From positions 5,938,001-6,002,000 of the forward strand of contig JAEMBT020000005.1 of assembly GCA_018873245.2 (NCBI GenBank): 64,000 nucleotides of DNA, in the 5' to 3' direction. This document shows positions 11,195 to 24,200 of the stretch, piece by piece; the first letter of the stretch is position 1; each line of letters starts with the position of its first letter. The position numbers and the translations under genes are program-made. This DNA comes from Archegozetes longisetosus (Eukaryota; Arthropoda; Arachnida; Sarcoptiformes; Trhypochthoniidae). The notes under the pieces were generated by a model. That model saw only the letters and a program-made list of their open reading frames with translations. It was not told where the DNA came from and made no database searches.

Positions 11195-13658
11195 ATGATA
11201 TCTGACGGTTATCTGGTCGGCGATGGCTCGTGGCAACTCAAGATTTTTGTCACAGATTTAAAAGTTGAGCGAACTTTAAGAGTTAAAGGCGATCTTCATG
11301 TGGGAGGCGTTATGTTGAAACTTGTCGAAGAGCTCGGTAAGCAATTTATTCATTATTTCTCATACTCTCTTCTCTATTCACTTATCAATTATTTACCCCT
11401 TCCGTATCATAACAGATGTAGCTATTGATTGGTCAGATCATGCCTTATGGTGGCCTGCGAAGAACACGTGGTTAAGTAGGACTCGAACCACTCTTGATCA
11501 GTATGGAGTACAAGCCGATGCCTTACTCCATTTCACACCAATGCACAAAACATTACGCGTCCAGTTGCCTGATTTGCGTTATATCGACGCTCGTGTCGAT
11601 TTTTCTGTCAAAACATTTACAGCTGTCGTCCAATTATGTAAAGATTTAGGTATACGGCATCCCGAAGAATTGTCTTTTGCACGTCCTTTAGTGAACGCTC
11701 ATCTCAAGCGAAACTTCCCTCATATGGGCGTCAGTCCATTACAAAGACAAAGGGATGCGATGGGACCTATTGTACAAAACAGTCCCAATGTTAGTAATAT
11801 TGGTACTCCTGATGGTAAGTCAAGCCCGGCATTTGTTGATGATAAGACACCTCCCAATTGGAACACGAACGGAGGCATCACTAACGGAAACGGAACTATT
11901 CATAGCAATTATCAAAGCGATAACAGTTTCTCATACAATTCGGAGATGATATCTCCATCATTGGCGACGAGTCCAGCCACGCCTACGTTAGAAGCAAAGA
12001 ACACTCTTTTGAGACCAAAATCACTTTTAGAGAGAGCCAGAATGAATGCCAGTTGGCTCGACTCTTCTCTTTCATTGTATGAACAGGATGTCAGAGAATT
12101 CGATTTATTGCTTCTAAAATACAAATTTTACTCATTTTACGACATAAACCCAAAACTAGATGCGGTCAGAATTAATCAGATCTACGAACAGGCGCGTTGG
12201 GCTATACTTACGGAAGAAATTGACTGCACTGAAGAAGAAATGATGCTTTTCGCTGCTCTTCAGCTTCAAGTTGCACTTCAAACCAATAATCCTCTTCCAG
12301 AGAAATATAACGCTCGCAATGATGATGACATTGGCGCCGCTTTAGATGAGCTGCAAATCTCATTAGAAGGTACCCCTTCGACAATGACCGGCGCCGACAT
12401 CACACATGTTCCAGAATTGTCTGATTATTTGCGTTTTATGAAACCTAAACGGTTCACATTAAAAAGTTTTAAGCGATACTACTTTGTATTCAGGGATACG
12501 CGTTTGTCAGTTTATAAATCTAGTGAAGATAGAAGTAGTGGTGATCCGGCATTTGTTATCAATATGAAAGGCTGTGAAGTGACACCTGATGTCAATTTGA
12601 GTCAAGGAAAGTATGGCATAAAATTAGAGGTTCCCAGTCACGACGGAATGACTGAGTATTGGATTAGGTGTGAATCAGAGCAACAGTACGCGCGATGGAT
12701 GGCTGCCTGTAGGCTGGCTGCCAAAGGCAGAACAATGGCTGATTCTTCATATGATAGTGAAGTCAAGTCCATTCAAGACTTCTTGAGTATGCAACACCCG
12801 GCACACGCACCTGCTCTTAGTCCGCATCAGATCGACATTAATGCTGATGAATATATTGCGCCCCGATTTTTGAGGAAAAAAGGAGGTCGACAGGTGTGTA
12901 ACTCTTCCTTTTTGATCTGTTGGATTAAGAAATTAAAATTCTATGTAAATAATGATTGAATTGATTCAATAGATGGTTCAACGGATTCTTGAAGCCCACA
13001 CTAATGTTAAAGATTTGACATTAACTGAGGCTAAATTGAATTTTATCAAGGCTTGGCAGGCGTTGCCCGATTTCGGTATCTCATTATTTGTCGTCAAATT
13101 TTCTAATTCAAAACGAGAAGTAAGCACTCATTCAAATGTCCTTTTAATACTTGAAAGCATTTTATCATAACTTGATCTCAGGTTTTAGTGAAATAAAAAT
13201 AAAATTAGAGCTCGTTTTATGCCATAAGAGGCTTTGCAAACTTAATCACAAATCCTAGAGGATATACATTGTGTTGACTATAGTTAGAATAGTTCACTAT
13301 TGTCTTAGTTTTTCATTCGATTTGCATTAGACCCTAGAAAAAATTCTCATAATTCAATTGATTTAAGGAACTTCTTGGAGTGGCATTCAATCGTCTGATG
13401 CGAATGGACGTAAACACAGGCGATCATAACAAGACGTGGCGGTTCAATACGATGAAGGCATGGAATGTGAATTGGGAAGTGAAACAAATGTTGGTGCAAT
13501 TTGAAGAAGAAGATGTTGTGTTTTCGTGCCTGAGTGCCGACTGTAAAGTAGTTCATGAATTTATTGGCGGTTATATATTTTTATCCATGAGATCTAAAGA
13601 TCAAAATCAAACTCTAAACGAAGAATTGTTTCATAAGCTGACGGGTGGATGGATTTAG
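11195..13658 (+). CDS. Fermt: Kindlin (fermitin/UNC-112), integrin co-activator
   Basis: Exons 11195-11336, 11416-12893, 12973-13119 and 13368-13658 are in phase and give 685 residues, close to the roughly 680 of vertebrate kindlin-2. The start [13 protein letters not shown] opens the F0 domain. F1 follows, then F2 with an inserted PH domain (about residues 375-480, from [19 protein letters not shown] to [14 protein letters not shown]). The F3/PTB-like C-terminus carries [20 protein letters not shown] and [15 protein letters not shown] and ends KLTGGW. Kindlins bind beta-integrin tails and phosphoinositides at adhesions and, with talin, activate integrins. At the vertebrate integrin-contact motif KQWNVNW this protein reads KAWNVNW (see findings). 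The ATG at 11195 was chosen because it starts the family-conserved region; upstream in-frame sequence has no ATG. Confidence 0.96.
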
Positions 13659-16600
13659 AATTATAGTTATATTTTATTGTCCATTATTAACTCCATTAAC
13701 CTTTAGTTAAGGTCTAATTGATTAACAAACTGTCATTGAAGAGAGAAATTTGATTTTGGAGGACTACTATTAACGTTAACTTATGAAATGTGACCCATTA
13801 GCACAAACAGACCTAATCCAAAATATGCTTCTATTCATGATTGTTGAATTGAGCCATATTTTCATCACTGACTTAAATCAAATTATTAACGTTGACAACT
13901 TTTTGAATTGAGCTTTTACTGGCAATTTTATTTAGAATGAAATATAAATTGCTATTACTATTGTAGTGTAATACTAATTGATGCCAAATTTATCAAATTT
14001 TCACTAAGTTAAGGTTATAATTAAGGTAAATGTTAGTTATGATCCAAATATGATGACTAATTATTTTGGTGGAAACAAATTAGCCGAGAAAAATACTATT
14101 ACTTAACTTATTTGAAGAAGCATGCAATACTCAAAGATTATTTTTATGTATGTTTTTCGAGAATATATTATAATTAGAAACTTTATAGACATTATTATGT
14201 ATATCTACTATGATAACCAGTAGAACCTTCAATTGATCAACTTTAGGCGCATTTACTATTTAACGAATGCTGCCTTAATTCTAATTTTAGCCATTCATTC
14301 TTATACCAAATTTACTACAAACTCCCATTTCTATCTTCCAGACACTAATTATAACTTTAGCGTCATTTTGGGTAATATAACTTAAATATTGTTTCTTTTG
14401 ATCCTTTACATTTCAAGTTGTTTATTGTATTATCTGATGTGCCTTAAATCTGATTATAACTTTTAAAACACTTTTCAAATCTTTTATCAATTAACTATTA
14501 TCAAGACTCAATTGAAAACATCATTCTAAATAAACTCAATATTTCTATAACAGTATCATTCAATCTATTATTTATTTCTATGGGTTTATTACCTTTTGTC
14601 ACAGTATAGACTGACAGTCGTTTCGCGATCACTGAACTAACTAAATGAAAAATCGTTAATGAAATTTGTACGCGATTTAGTGTTTTCACGAAAGCTCATA
14701 TATCAAACACTATGTTGCTAATAGGTAGACCCTTTTTTCTGGTTTATTACTTTTTCATTTTATAATAAATGCTAAATTGACTTCCACTACAATTTTCAAT
14801 TAATTATTCAAACTTTGCATTATATTTCCTCATTTTCATATTAATACTTCCAATTTAGAGTTCAGATTCATAGTACGTCTATTAATAGACACCAAATCTT
14901 CCGTCTATATGATGATGAAAAAATTATTTTTAATTTAACCGTCACATATGATGCCTCTTTTAATCGTTGATTCTCATTTGGACTTTTCATACATTTAAAG
15001 TTCTTTATTATGCAAATGATTCGGAGCTAGACCGAAACCCCAAATTTCTCGATAATATGCTACGAAATTGGTGATTAGTGACTAATTGTCGAAATGATTG
15101 ATCCATAGGAGAGAAAGGATGATTTGATATGTGAAGAAGATTTGAATATGAATTGTTAACGATTGTTTATATTTACTACCAGCATATTATGTTCTACTTT
15201 CCTCCTAGTGTTTCACGCTATTTAATGACGTCAAGTTAAATATTTAATCAATTTATGGAATATATTTATAATCCATTGTGTCATACAACTTAATGCTTTA
15301 ACTATAAATCACGCATTTCTTTAAACATGTTCACACTTTTAAGTAGGTATGTATGAAACAATAGTCTCTATCTTAGCTATAAGTGAACAGTTAGTGCCCA
15401 AAACAAACTTTCAATCTAAGAGCGAAACATGTGACGACAATATTAATCTACAATTACTAATGTTTAAATAAAAGCTAATTATATCGCTAATTGTTTACAG
15501 TTATATGACAACCACGTTTGATACTATGTATTTTTATCTGTTTGTTATTTTCACAACAGGAAAGCATGCATTTTGTCCTTTGGGCACAAAGCTAATTCAA
15601 TCAATTATGTAATGCTTATGTCTCATATGGAAAGAATGTGTTAAATAGCAATATAAAAAGCAATGATGTCATCTAAACAGTAGGTCATAGAAAGGGATAG
15701 AAACGTTAAATTATGTTCAATCTACAATAACGTTAAGTTATGTAGTTAGTGGGCGTCCACTTTGCGCTTTAACTCCTACTATTTGCAACTTAGTACTTTA
15801 AGTGTTATCATATGAAAGTTACGTACCATACCAATACATTTATTTGTTCTAACCAATTTTACTCATTCTACCCATCTTCTACTCTTTTTTGTTTCAAGGT
15901 TTTCCATTTCTCTTGTTTTTTAACTCCATAAACATTCCTCTTAACTCCGTAAACTCGTTTTAACCATTCCTATCACATTAGACTAGAGCTTTAATTTTGA
16001 CTAAGTCTAATCAAAATTGATTAGTTACCACTCAAAACTGCCTTTAGCTAAAAAACGCTTCTAGCTGTTTGATAAAATGCTAAATTAATTTTTATTAACG
16101 TTTTACTCTTAGGTGAAATCAAAGATAGCAATTATATAATTTTGATAAAACTACTGTAGACACTCATAAAATTCAGTCCAAATTGTTTCTAACACAATCT
16201 AATGATTAAGAGTGAAGTTATTAGTTTATCAACTAGTGTCTAATTAATTCCTTTTTCGTAGATACAAGATTTGATTGTACAAAAAGTCAAGTGTTGGCGT
16301 GTTGACTTTTTCTAAAAGCTCTTCATCTATAATTGCGACCATTCCAATCTTACCTCATTAATTGTTTATTATTACCATTGTAGTATTTCTAGTAGTTTAT
16401 ATATAAACAATTCATGCCTTTCAAACTTTGGTTCTACTTTTCGACAACTTTTCTCCCATTTTCAACTCAAACTATTTGTATTATTGATGAGTTTTATTGA
16501 CCCAAATGATGTTTTTATGTGAACATTTTTTGTTGACAAATTTTATTTGTGATACATGTTTGACATTTAAAATTTTTTTCTATTCTTGATTCATTGCCCT

Positions 16601-19600
16601 TTTTGTTTATTCCACTTTTTGAAGCTTCAATTGGTTAGGAAAAAACTCAATAAGATCATTTAAATAGATAAATAAGCCAATTCAGAAGTTCCTAATTAAT
16701 TAGTGAATAATTTATAGAGTTGTGTAAAACTTCTAGAATCATATGATTGTATCTAAACTTAGATCAAAAATTGATCGAAATTGAATTCCTGAAGAATCTT
16801 AATTTTAAACGTATGCTATGAAAGGTGATGATTACAAAAAAGTTAGAAAATTTCACGTTTTTTGGCTGTCATTTTGTTGTTAAAGAGCAGAGTAACTTGC
16901 CCATAGATAGACACGGCTTGATAAATCATCATTTATTATACAAGTTAAGTCATTTAATCTATTGAATGCATATATAACTTTCTGGAGTCAGCCCTAATCT
17001 AACATAACGTTTAAGATTAAGTTTATCTGTCAAATTTTCATTTTATCGCAACCAATATAAGTTATATCAAACTTAGAGACGTCTAGAAGTATAATATGTA
17101 GGACTGAAGTAAATTTAATTAATAGTAAAATAGTTTCATTTTCTTATTAAACTCAACGTTCACTGATTAATCTATCAAGAAAGTTTGTATTTCTCATTAG
17201 TAGAATATCACTACAATCAACGATAGTGGTTATGATTACAATAGAAGTTTGAAAGAAATCAATTGATTTTTTAATGGGATCTTTCAACCCTTATCAAAGT
17301 GTTATAATGCTGTGTCTTTTTATGAGACCATATTCAAAGTCAAAAAGTTATTGATTGAACCCTCATACTAGACTTATTATTATTGCTATTATTATTATTC
17401 AACTAAATCATTATAGCCATTTCTTAAAGTAAACTTCAGCTATAATCTTAAGCTTTAGTCTCAAACCAATCTCTCATTACAGGTTTCATAAAACAGAGTT
17501 GAGTCAAGCCTAGCGAAAGTTTTACATTTCAAGTCAATCATCGGTTTTAAATTAGAAAGGTTTTTATGCAGAGTAACACAATATTTTCAGCACACTTACA
17601 AACTAACGCTCAATATAATGTTGAATGATTTTGAATGAGTTTTGAATAAAATGAAACCCCATAGTACCTGAAACAAGTTGATTTACATAAAATATTGCTG
17701 TCTATTGTTTGATGTGGTTTCAACACAAAACATAGGTTCAGGTGAACTATCGTTTGCGGATATGAAACTTCAACAAACATTTAAGACCACATAAAAATAA
17801 TCATTAAATTTGTAAATGACTTCTCGATTGTCTGAAGAGTAGTTTTCTTTATTATAGCCGCTGGTTATTGTAATTGTGAGCTAAATATATTTGGAAATCT
17901 TAACTGGTATATCATGATGATTAAGCGCTAACATAACTATTGTATAACTAATAAATTTTTCTCATTCCTGTTCAATCCACCCTGAATTTTGCAGATATGC
18001 TAAATTTATGTCATGCAAATGCTTTACAAGTTAGTTCTGTCATAATTCATCGTCCATCACACCACTATTGCTTAATTATGTTGATTCTAGCTTAATTCAA
18101 AGCTTTATCTTAATTCCACAATTCAATACATCATTTCGACTTAAGTCTAACGAGTTCGTATCTCTAAATACTGATTCAATAATCACATATCAATACATCA
18201 ATTTTCTGATTCAATTGTTCACGTTCAGGGCCGTAACTACACGAAGGGCCTGGAGGACATCCAATTTCTTTCCTATCATTCAGTTTTTACGTATGAATTA
18301 AGAATAATTCAAATGTTTTCTTAATAATTGAGTCCATTTGGGTTTACGTTGAACTGTAAAGTCTAAATGCAGTTAATTGTCTTATTTGTATTGTAGTTCT
18401 AATTTTGTTATTTTAGTTAAGTCTATTGTACCTCTCAGTACTCAATTTGCTGGTACGGCACTGTTTACATGAATCAAGTTTTTCAAGTTTCTCACAATCA
18501 GTTGCTCACAGTCGTATTTGCATCTAAATGACAAATAACTAAATGACTGAATATTAAAAATAACTGAGTGTGAATATTTTCATTTGTTGCAAACAGTCAG
18601 CAAAGAGTAGCAGACAATATGAACTTTAGAGAAACTCTAATAACATGCAAAGAAACCAAAGTGTCACTTATCTCTTTTTTAAATCATTTTCAATCTTTAA
18701 TAAATATTTGTACACGAGATATGACGCTGGAAAAATTCAATTTATGACTAAATGCAAAAAATATGTGTATAAACAAATTTAGTGAGAATAGTTTTATTGG
18801 TAAATAACTTATTCGTATTTGTCGTATTTAATGATACAAAAAGTGAAAACATTATGAAGACTTTTAATCGAAAGCCAAGCCCTATATTAATGTGTGAGAT
18901 AGACAGACGAATAGGTAATAGATTTACCTGTTATGTGAGTTAGATACAAAGTATACACAAAGGTTATGGAACCCTTCGCTCTATCTTTAGCGTAGTCTCG
19001 GTCTAAATGTCATATCAATCAGTTTCTGTTAGAATTGATTAGAAGCACATATCCTGACCAAGCTCTGTCTTACAACACTTACAGCACTTATAACAAGCCT
19101 ATCGTGAAGAAAACGTTGAGAAAAACGTTCAAAAGGCTCGTCTCATAAAAGCCATACATAAATGCATTAAACTTTAATGATTAGAAGTGTTGCCATGTAT
19201 TCAGTCGACTGGAAATAGTTGTAAATCTCATATAAACTAAACTATAGTATTGTCGAGATGTTAACTAAAAGAGTAACTTTTCTAACTTTAGTCGCTATAA
19301 CTGACTTGTCATAACTTGTTTTCATAACTAATTATTTGTTAACAAAGGATATTAGTGTTTGCGTTGTTTGCATGCTTACAGTATTTGTAAAATTATGGTT
19401 AAGCAAACCACAAATTACAAGTCTGTAATAATCAATATATCTGTCCTAATAGTGAATCTGATAGAGTAAAACTCCTATCCCTAAGTATGTAGTTAAGTGG
19501 TTTAAAAGGTACATAAAAATACCACAGAATATGGTGCAGTTATTATTCACTTAGAGACTACTTAACTTCTAAAAACTAATACCAATCAAAACTTTCAAAC

Positions 19601-21208
19601 TTGCGTTTAGTTTCAGAACAGAGTATTTAGATTGGAATATGGCTTATATATTCCGAATGAATGAATAGTTAGTATTTTTGTTTCAAATGTTTAGCTTAAA
19701 AAAGATTTCAGAGAACACATAGACTTCAATAGACATTGAGACTGCAGCCGAACCACACCCATATGTTGCACACTCTGCGCAATAGAGCCTTAGCTTAACA
19801 GAACCTCAACTCAATAGAACCTGAGCTGAACATAGCCTCAGCTCAATAGGACTGAGCGTTGAATCGCCTGTTTTTGTTGCCGTTACCCGACTGTGAGTGA
19901 AACAACAGTGCTAGGACTCTATGATAGGAGACTTTATGATAGGACTGTGTCGAACAGTGCACTACTTCTAGTGCTAACTATAATTTAGTTGTGTATTATA
20001 TGCGCCAATAGACTATCATTAATATATCGCACTCCGAATCATTAATGACTCACGATTTCTACTATTGCTTTGGATATTTGTTCAAATTTTTCTTTTCATC
20101 TAATTCTCTTCTAATTATTAATCTAAAGGTTTGTCAATTGATTGCTCTTTAGTTGAACTCTATTTTTATTCCTTTAATAAATATAATAATTATTACTATA
20201 TTTAATAATTTTTGCTATGAAATGGCCACAAATCGTCGATTTGATCGTCAGTTCAATGTTTGGTATTTGATATTGAAATGAATTTATTAAATAGTATTTT
20301 ATGCGGTTTGAGCAACAAATATAACCATAAACTGATGTCATTTTTTAAATGCCAGGACTATATAGTGATCAATTGAGCGCTATTATTATAATATGAGTGC
20401 TCTTTTCGTAACAATTATTTAATAAAAATCTCAATCGTTTCCTCATCGGGTGTGGTTTAAGACAACTATGAGTTCTGTTTTTAAAACTTTTGGCCAAATA
20501 TTTAACTCATTTATATTTCAAATTCATTTCTACTCACACATATTGAGTATCTTTTGTTAAATTCACAACTATTTTAAATCAATTAAATGAATTTCATAGC
20601 TATTTAAGTGAAAAGTACTCTAAAGGACAAAGTTTTGGTTTGATTTGATTTGAGACAAAAATCGATTTAAGTGTAAATTAATTTGGAGCCAAACGAGTGA
20701 TATGTATTTTTGCGCTTAATTTAATATTTTATGATTAGGAAATAAATAATTTTGATGTTTACTACAAATGTTTGACATTGACCGGAAATGTCCATAGCTT
20801 AATTTAGAATCAAACGTTTTGGCCTCAAATTAATAGTGGTTCGCAAAATCAATTTGTTGTTAAGACATTTTTTGGCAAAACTACTTTTAGTGTAGTTATG
20901 AAATTTAGCCATAAAGTACATAATCTTATGGTTAACTAAATTTTGGGATGTATTTTGAGTCAAGGTCTTTATCATTAGTTTTGAAACAAATATTGAAAGA
21001 GTTATAACTAATACTAGTTTGACAGAAATAGTGATACAAACTACTTATCACATCAAAATAGATATATCTTATCAATTAAAGTGCTCTAATTCTTTAAAAC
21101 AGCTTTCACTCGTTTTTCTTCCACTCCTTAGTTATTTAATTACTGCAAATAATTCAACTCAAGTCACACTGTTATCAAATAACCGCTTAAATCAAATTAT
21201 TAGTCAAC
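13659..21208. other. Gene-free AT-rich region between kindlin and beta-spectrin
   Basis: 7.5 kb with no exon I can support. Open stretches such as 18068-18301 lack family resemblance and coding character. The right end must hold the beta-spectrin promoter and 5' UTR. A degenerate 17-18 bp repeat lies near 19780-19860. The size of the space suggests distal regulatory sequence, but no specific site is recognisable. Confidence 0.55.
19780..19860. repeat. Degenerate 17-18 bp direct repeats
   Basis: About four imperfect copies related to CTCAACTCAATAGAACC (variants: TTAGCTTAACAGAACC, TGAGCTGAACATAGCC, TCAGCTCAATAGGACT). They are locally GC-richer than the surroundings. Confidence 0.6.
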
Positions 21209-24200
21209 ATGACCACTGATATATCAGTGAGTGTCAGATGGGATCCTGTCACCCAGCAGGAGATCGAGGACTACGACTATGACGGTGGCAATAGCTCTTC
21301 ACGTCTGTTTGAAAGATCCCGTATCAAAGCACTTGCAGGTAATCAATCGATTCCATTCATATTCACGTCTACTCATTTGATTTCATGTACAGTTCAATCT
21401 GTCTAGCTTGAACATTTAGCTAAGCCCTTTTTGAGAGGATTAAGGATGAGCTTCAGTTTGTTGTGAGATTAATTTATCTTCTTAAATGAGCCTTGATCTC
21501 TTATGGGTTTACTTGTGTGGTAGAAAGGACTTAGCTGCCTGTTGACCATAGACAGATTTTACTGTATTTTTTAATTGAAGCAATGCTAACATTAAAGTGT
21601 TTAATGCTCAGATGAACGCGAGTCAGTGCAAAAAAAGACATTTTGCAAATGGGTTAATTCACATCTGGTTCGCGCCAACAGTCGAATCACTGATTTGTAT
21701 ACCGACCTGAGGGATGGTAAAAATCTCATTAAATTATTAGAAATATTGTCCGGTGAAAGACTACCAAAAGTAACAAAAGGAAAAATGAGAATTCATTGTC
21801 TCGAAAATGTAGACAAAGCGCTACAATTTCTACTTCGAGAACAACGAGTACATCTCGAAAATTTAGGTTCTCATGATATTGTCGATGGAAACCCAAGATT
21901 AACACTAGGCTTGATTTGGACCATTATATTGCGCTTCCAAATTCAAGACATCACTATTGAAGAAGTTGATAATCAAGAAACTAAATCAGCTAAAGACGCA
22001 CTACTCTTGTGGTGTCAAATGAAAACTGCAGGTTATCATAGCGTTAATGTCAGAAATTTCACTTCTAGCTGGAAAGATGGACTTGCATTTAATGCCCTCA
22101 TTCATAAACATAGACCTGATTTAATACAATATGAAAAACTATCCAAATCCAATGCTATTCACAACCTTAACAACGCTTTCACTGTAGCTGAAGAAAAGTT
22201 AGGTCTCACTCGGCTTTTAGATCCAGAAGATGTTTATACTGATAATCCTGATGAGAAGTCTATTATCACATATGTTGTCACATATTATCATTATTTCTCA
22301 AAAATGAAAGCTGAGACTGTTCAGGGAAGACGTATTGGTAAAGTTGTTGGCCAAGCTATGGAAAATGACAGAATGATACACGATTACGAAAGTTTGACAT
22401 CTGATTTGCTTAAATGGATTGAACAAACCATCTTGACTTTATCTGAAAGAAAGTTTGCTAATTCATTGAATGGAGTCCAACAACAATTATCTGCTTTTAG
22501 CAACTATAGAACTGTGGAGAAACCGCCGAAATTTATTGAAAAGGGCAACCTTGAAGTACTGTTATTCACATTACAGAGCAAGATGCGTGCCAATAACCAA
22601 AAACCATATCTACCAAAAGAAGGCAAAATGATATCAGACATAAACAGAGCGTGGGAGCGACTAGAGAAGGCTGAACATGAAAGAGAACTCGCTCTTCGTG
22701 AAGAACTTATCAGACAAGAAAAATTGGAACAATTGGCCGCGAGATTCGATCGTAAGGCAGGCATGAGAGAGACATGGCTCAGCGAAAACCAACGTCTTGT
22801 GTCTCAAGATAACTTCGGTTTTGATTTGCCTGCAGTCGAAGCCGCTGCTAAGAAGCACGAGGCTATTGAAACTGATATATTCGCTTATGAAGAAAGAGTA
22901 CAAGCAGTGGTTGCGGTCGCGCAAGAACTGGAGGCCGAGAATTATCACGATATCGATCGAATCAATTCTCGCAAAGACAATGTTTTGCGCCTTTGGAATT
23001 ATTTGCTCGAATTGCTGCGTAATCGTAGAACAAGACTTGAACTATCGATGGCTTTGCAGCAATCGTTCCAAGAAATGGTTTATATATTAGATTCTATGGA
23101 AGAAATCAAGGCTCGACTTTTGTCTGAAGATTCAGGAAAGCACTTGATGGGAGTCGAAGATTTGCTGCAGAAGCACAGTCTCGTTGAGGCTGATATCAAT
23201 GTTCTGGGAGAACGAGTCAAGTCGGTTGTTCACAATTTGCAGCGTTTTATGAGTGAAGAAACAGTTGGAGGCTATAGGCCATGTGATCCAAAAGTTGTTG
23301 ACGAGCGCATTGCCCAACTCGAGTCTGCATATTCAGAACTCGTTCAATTGGCTATTGATAGAAGAAGCAGACTGGAAGAGTCGAGAAAGTTGTGGCAATT
23401 CTATTGGGATATGGCTGAAGAAGAGGCTGGATCAAGGAAAAAGAACAAATATTATCATCAGCCGAAATCGGTCACGATCTGACAACTGTTCACTTACTTA
23501 TCAGCAAAAATAGAGCCCTCGAAGATGAATTGGCAGCTCATGAACAGCAGCTAATGAGTGTTGTTCGAGTCGGTGATGATCTCATAAATGCCGGACATTT
23601 TGGTGCTGAAAACATTCAACAACGCATTCAAGAGATTTTGACAGCTTGGGAGAACCTGAAAGAATTACAATCTTTGCGTACTATGCGACTGACTGAAGCC
23701 ATTGATTTCCATCAATTCTTTGCTGATGCGGACGATGTAGACGCCTGGATGCTAGACACCTTAAGATTGGTTTCTAGTGAAGACGTTGGCATCGATGAGG
23801 CAAACGCTCAATCATTGCTTAAGAAGCACAATGAAAGCACTGAAGAATTGAAGAACTATTCATCAGTGATCGATGCGTTGAAAGAACAGGCACAGGCCCT
23901 TGGCGAATCAGACCGTCAAGACCCTGAAGTGTTGGACAGAATCGCAACGATTGAACGTCGCTATAAGGAACTGATGGAATTGGCTAAATTGCGAAAACAA
24001 CGCTTACTCGACGCCATTTCACTCTATAAGCTGTTCAGTGAAGCCGATGGTGTGGAACAATGGATTGCAGAGAAAGAGAAAATGTTATCTTCAATGGTTA
24101 TGAGTCGCGATATGGAAGATATCGAAGTCATGAAACATCGTTTCGAGACTTTCGACCAAGAAATGAACTCCAATGCTTCACGGGTGGCAGTCGTTAATCA

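Noticed and set aside
18068..18301. Open frame of 77 codons in the gene-free region
   Set aside because: No recognisable domain and no supporting exon nearby.
19484..19571. Inverted TAGTTAAGTGG...CTACTTAACT as a fourth repeat copy
   Set aside because: Only the outer dozen bases resemble the family; the interior does not align with the other three copies.
23253..23513. Separate gene in another frame after the spectrin break
   Set aside because: It is the third frame of beta-spectrin coding sequence; spectrin itself continues in frame after adding one base.
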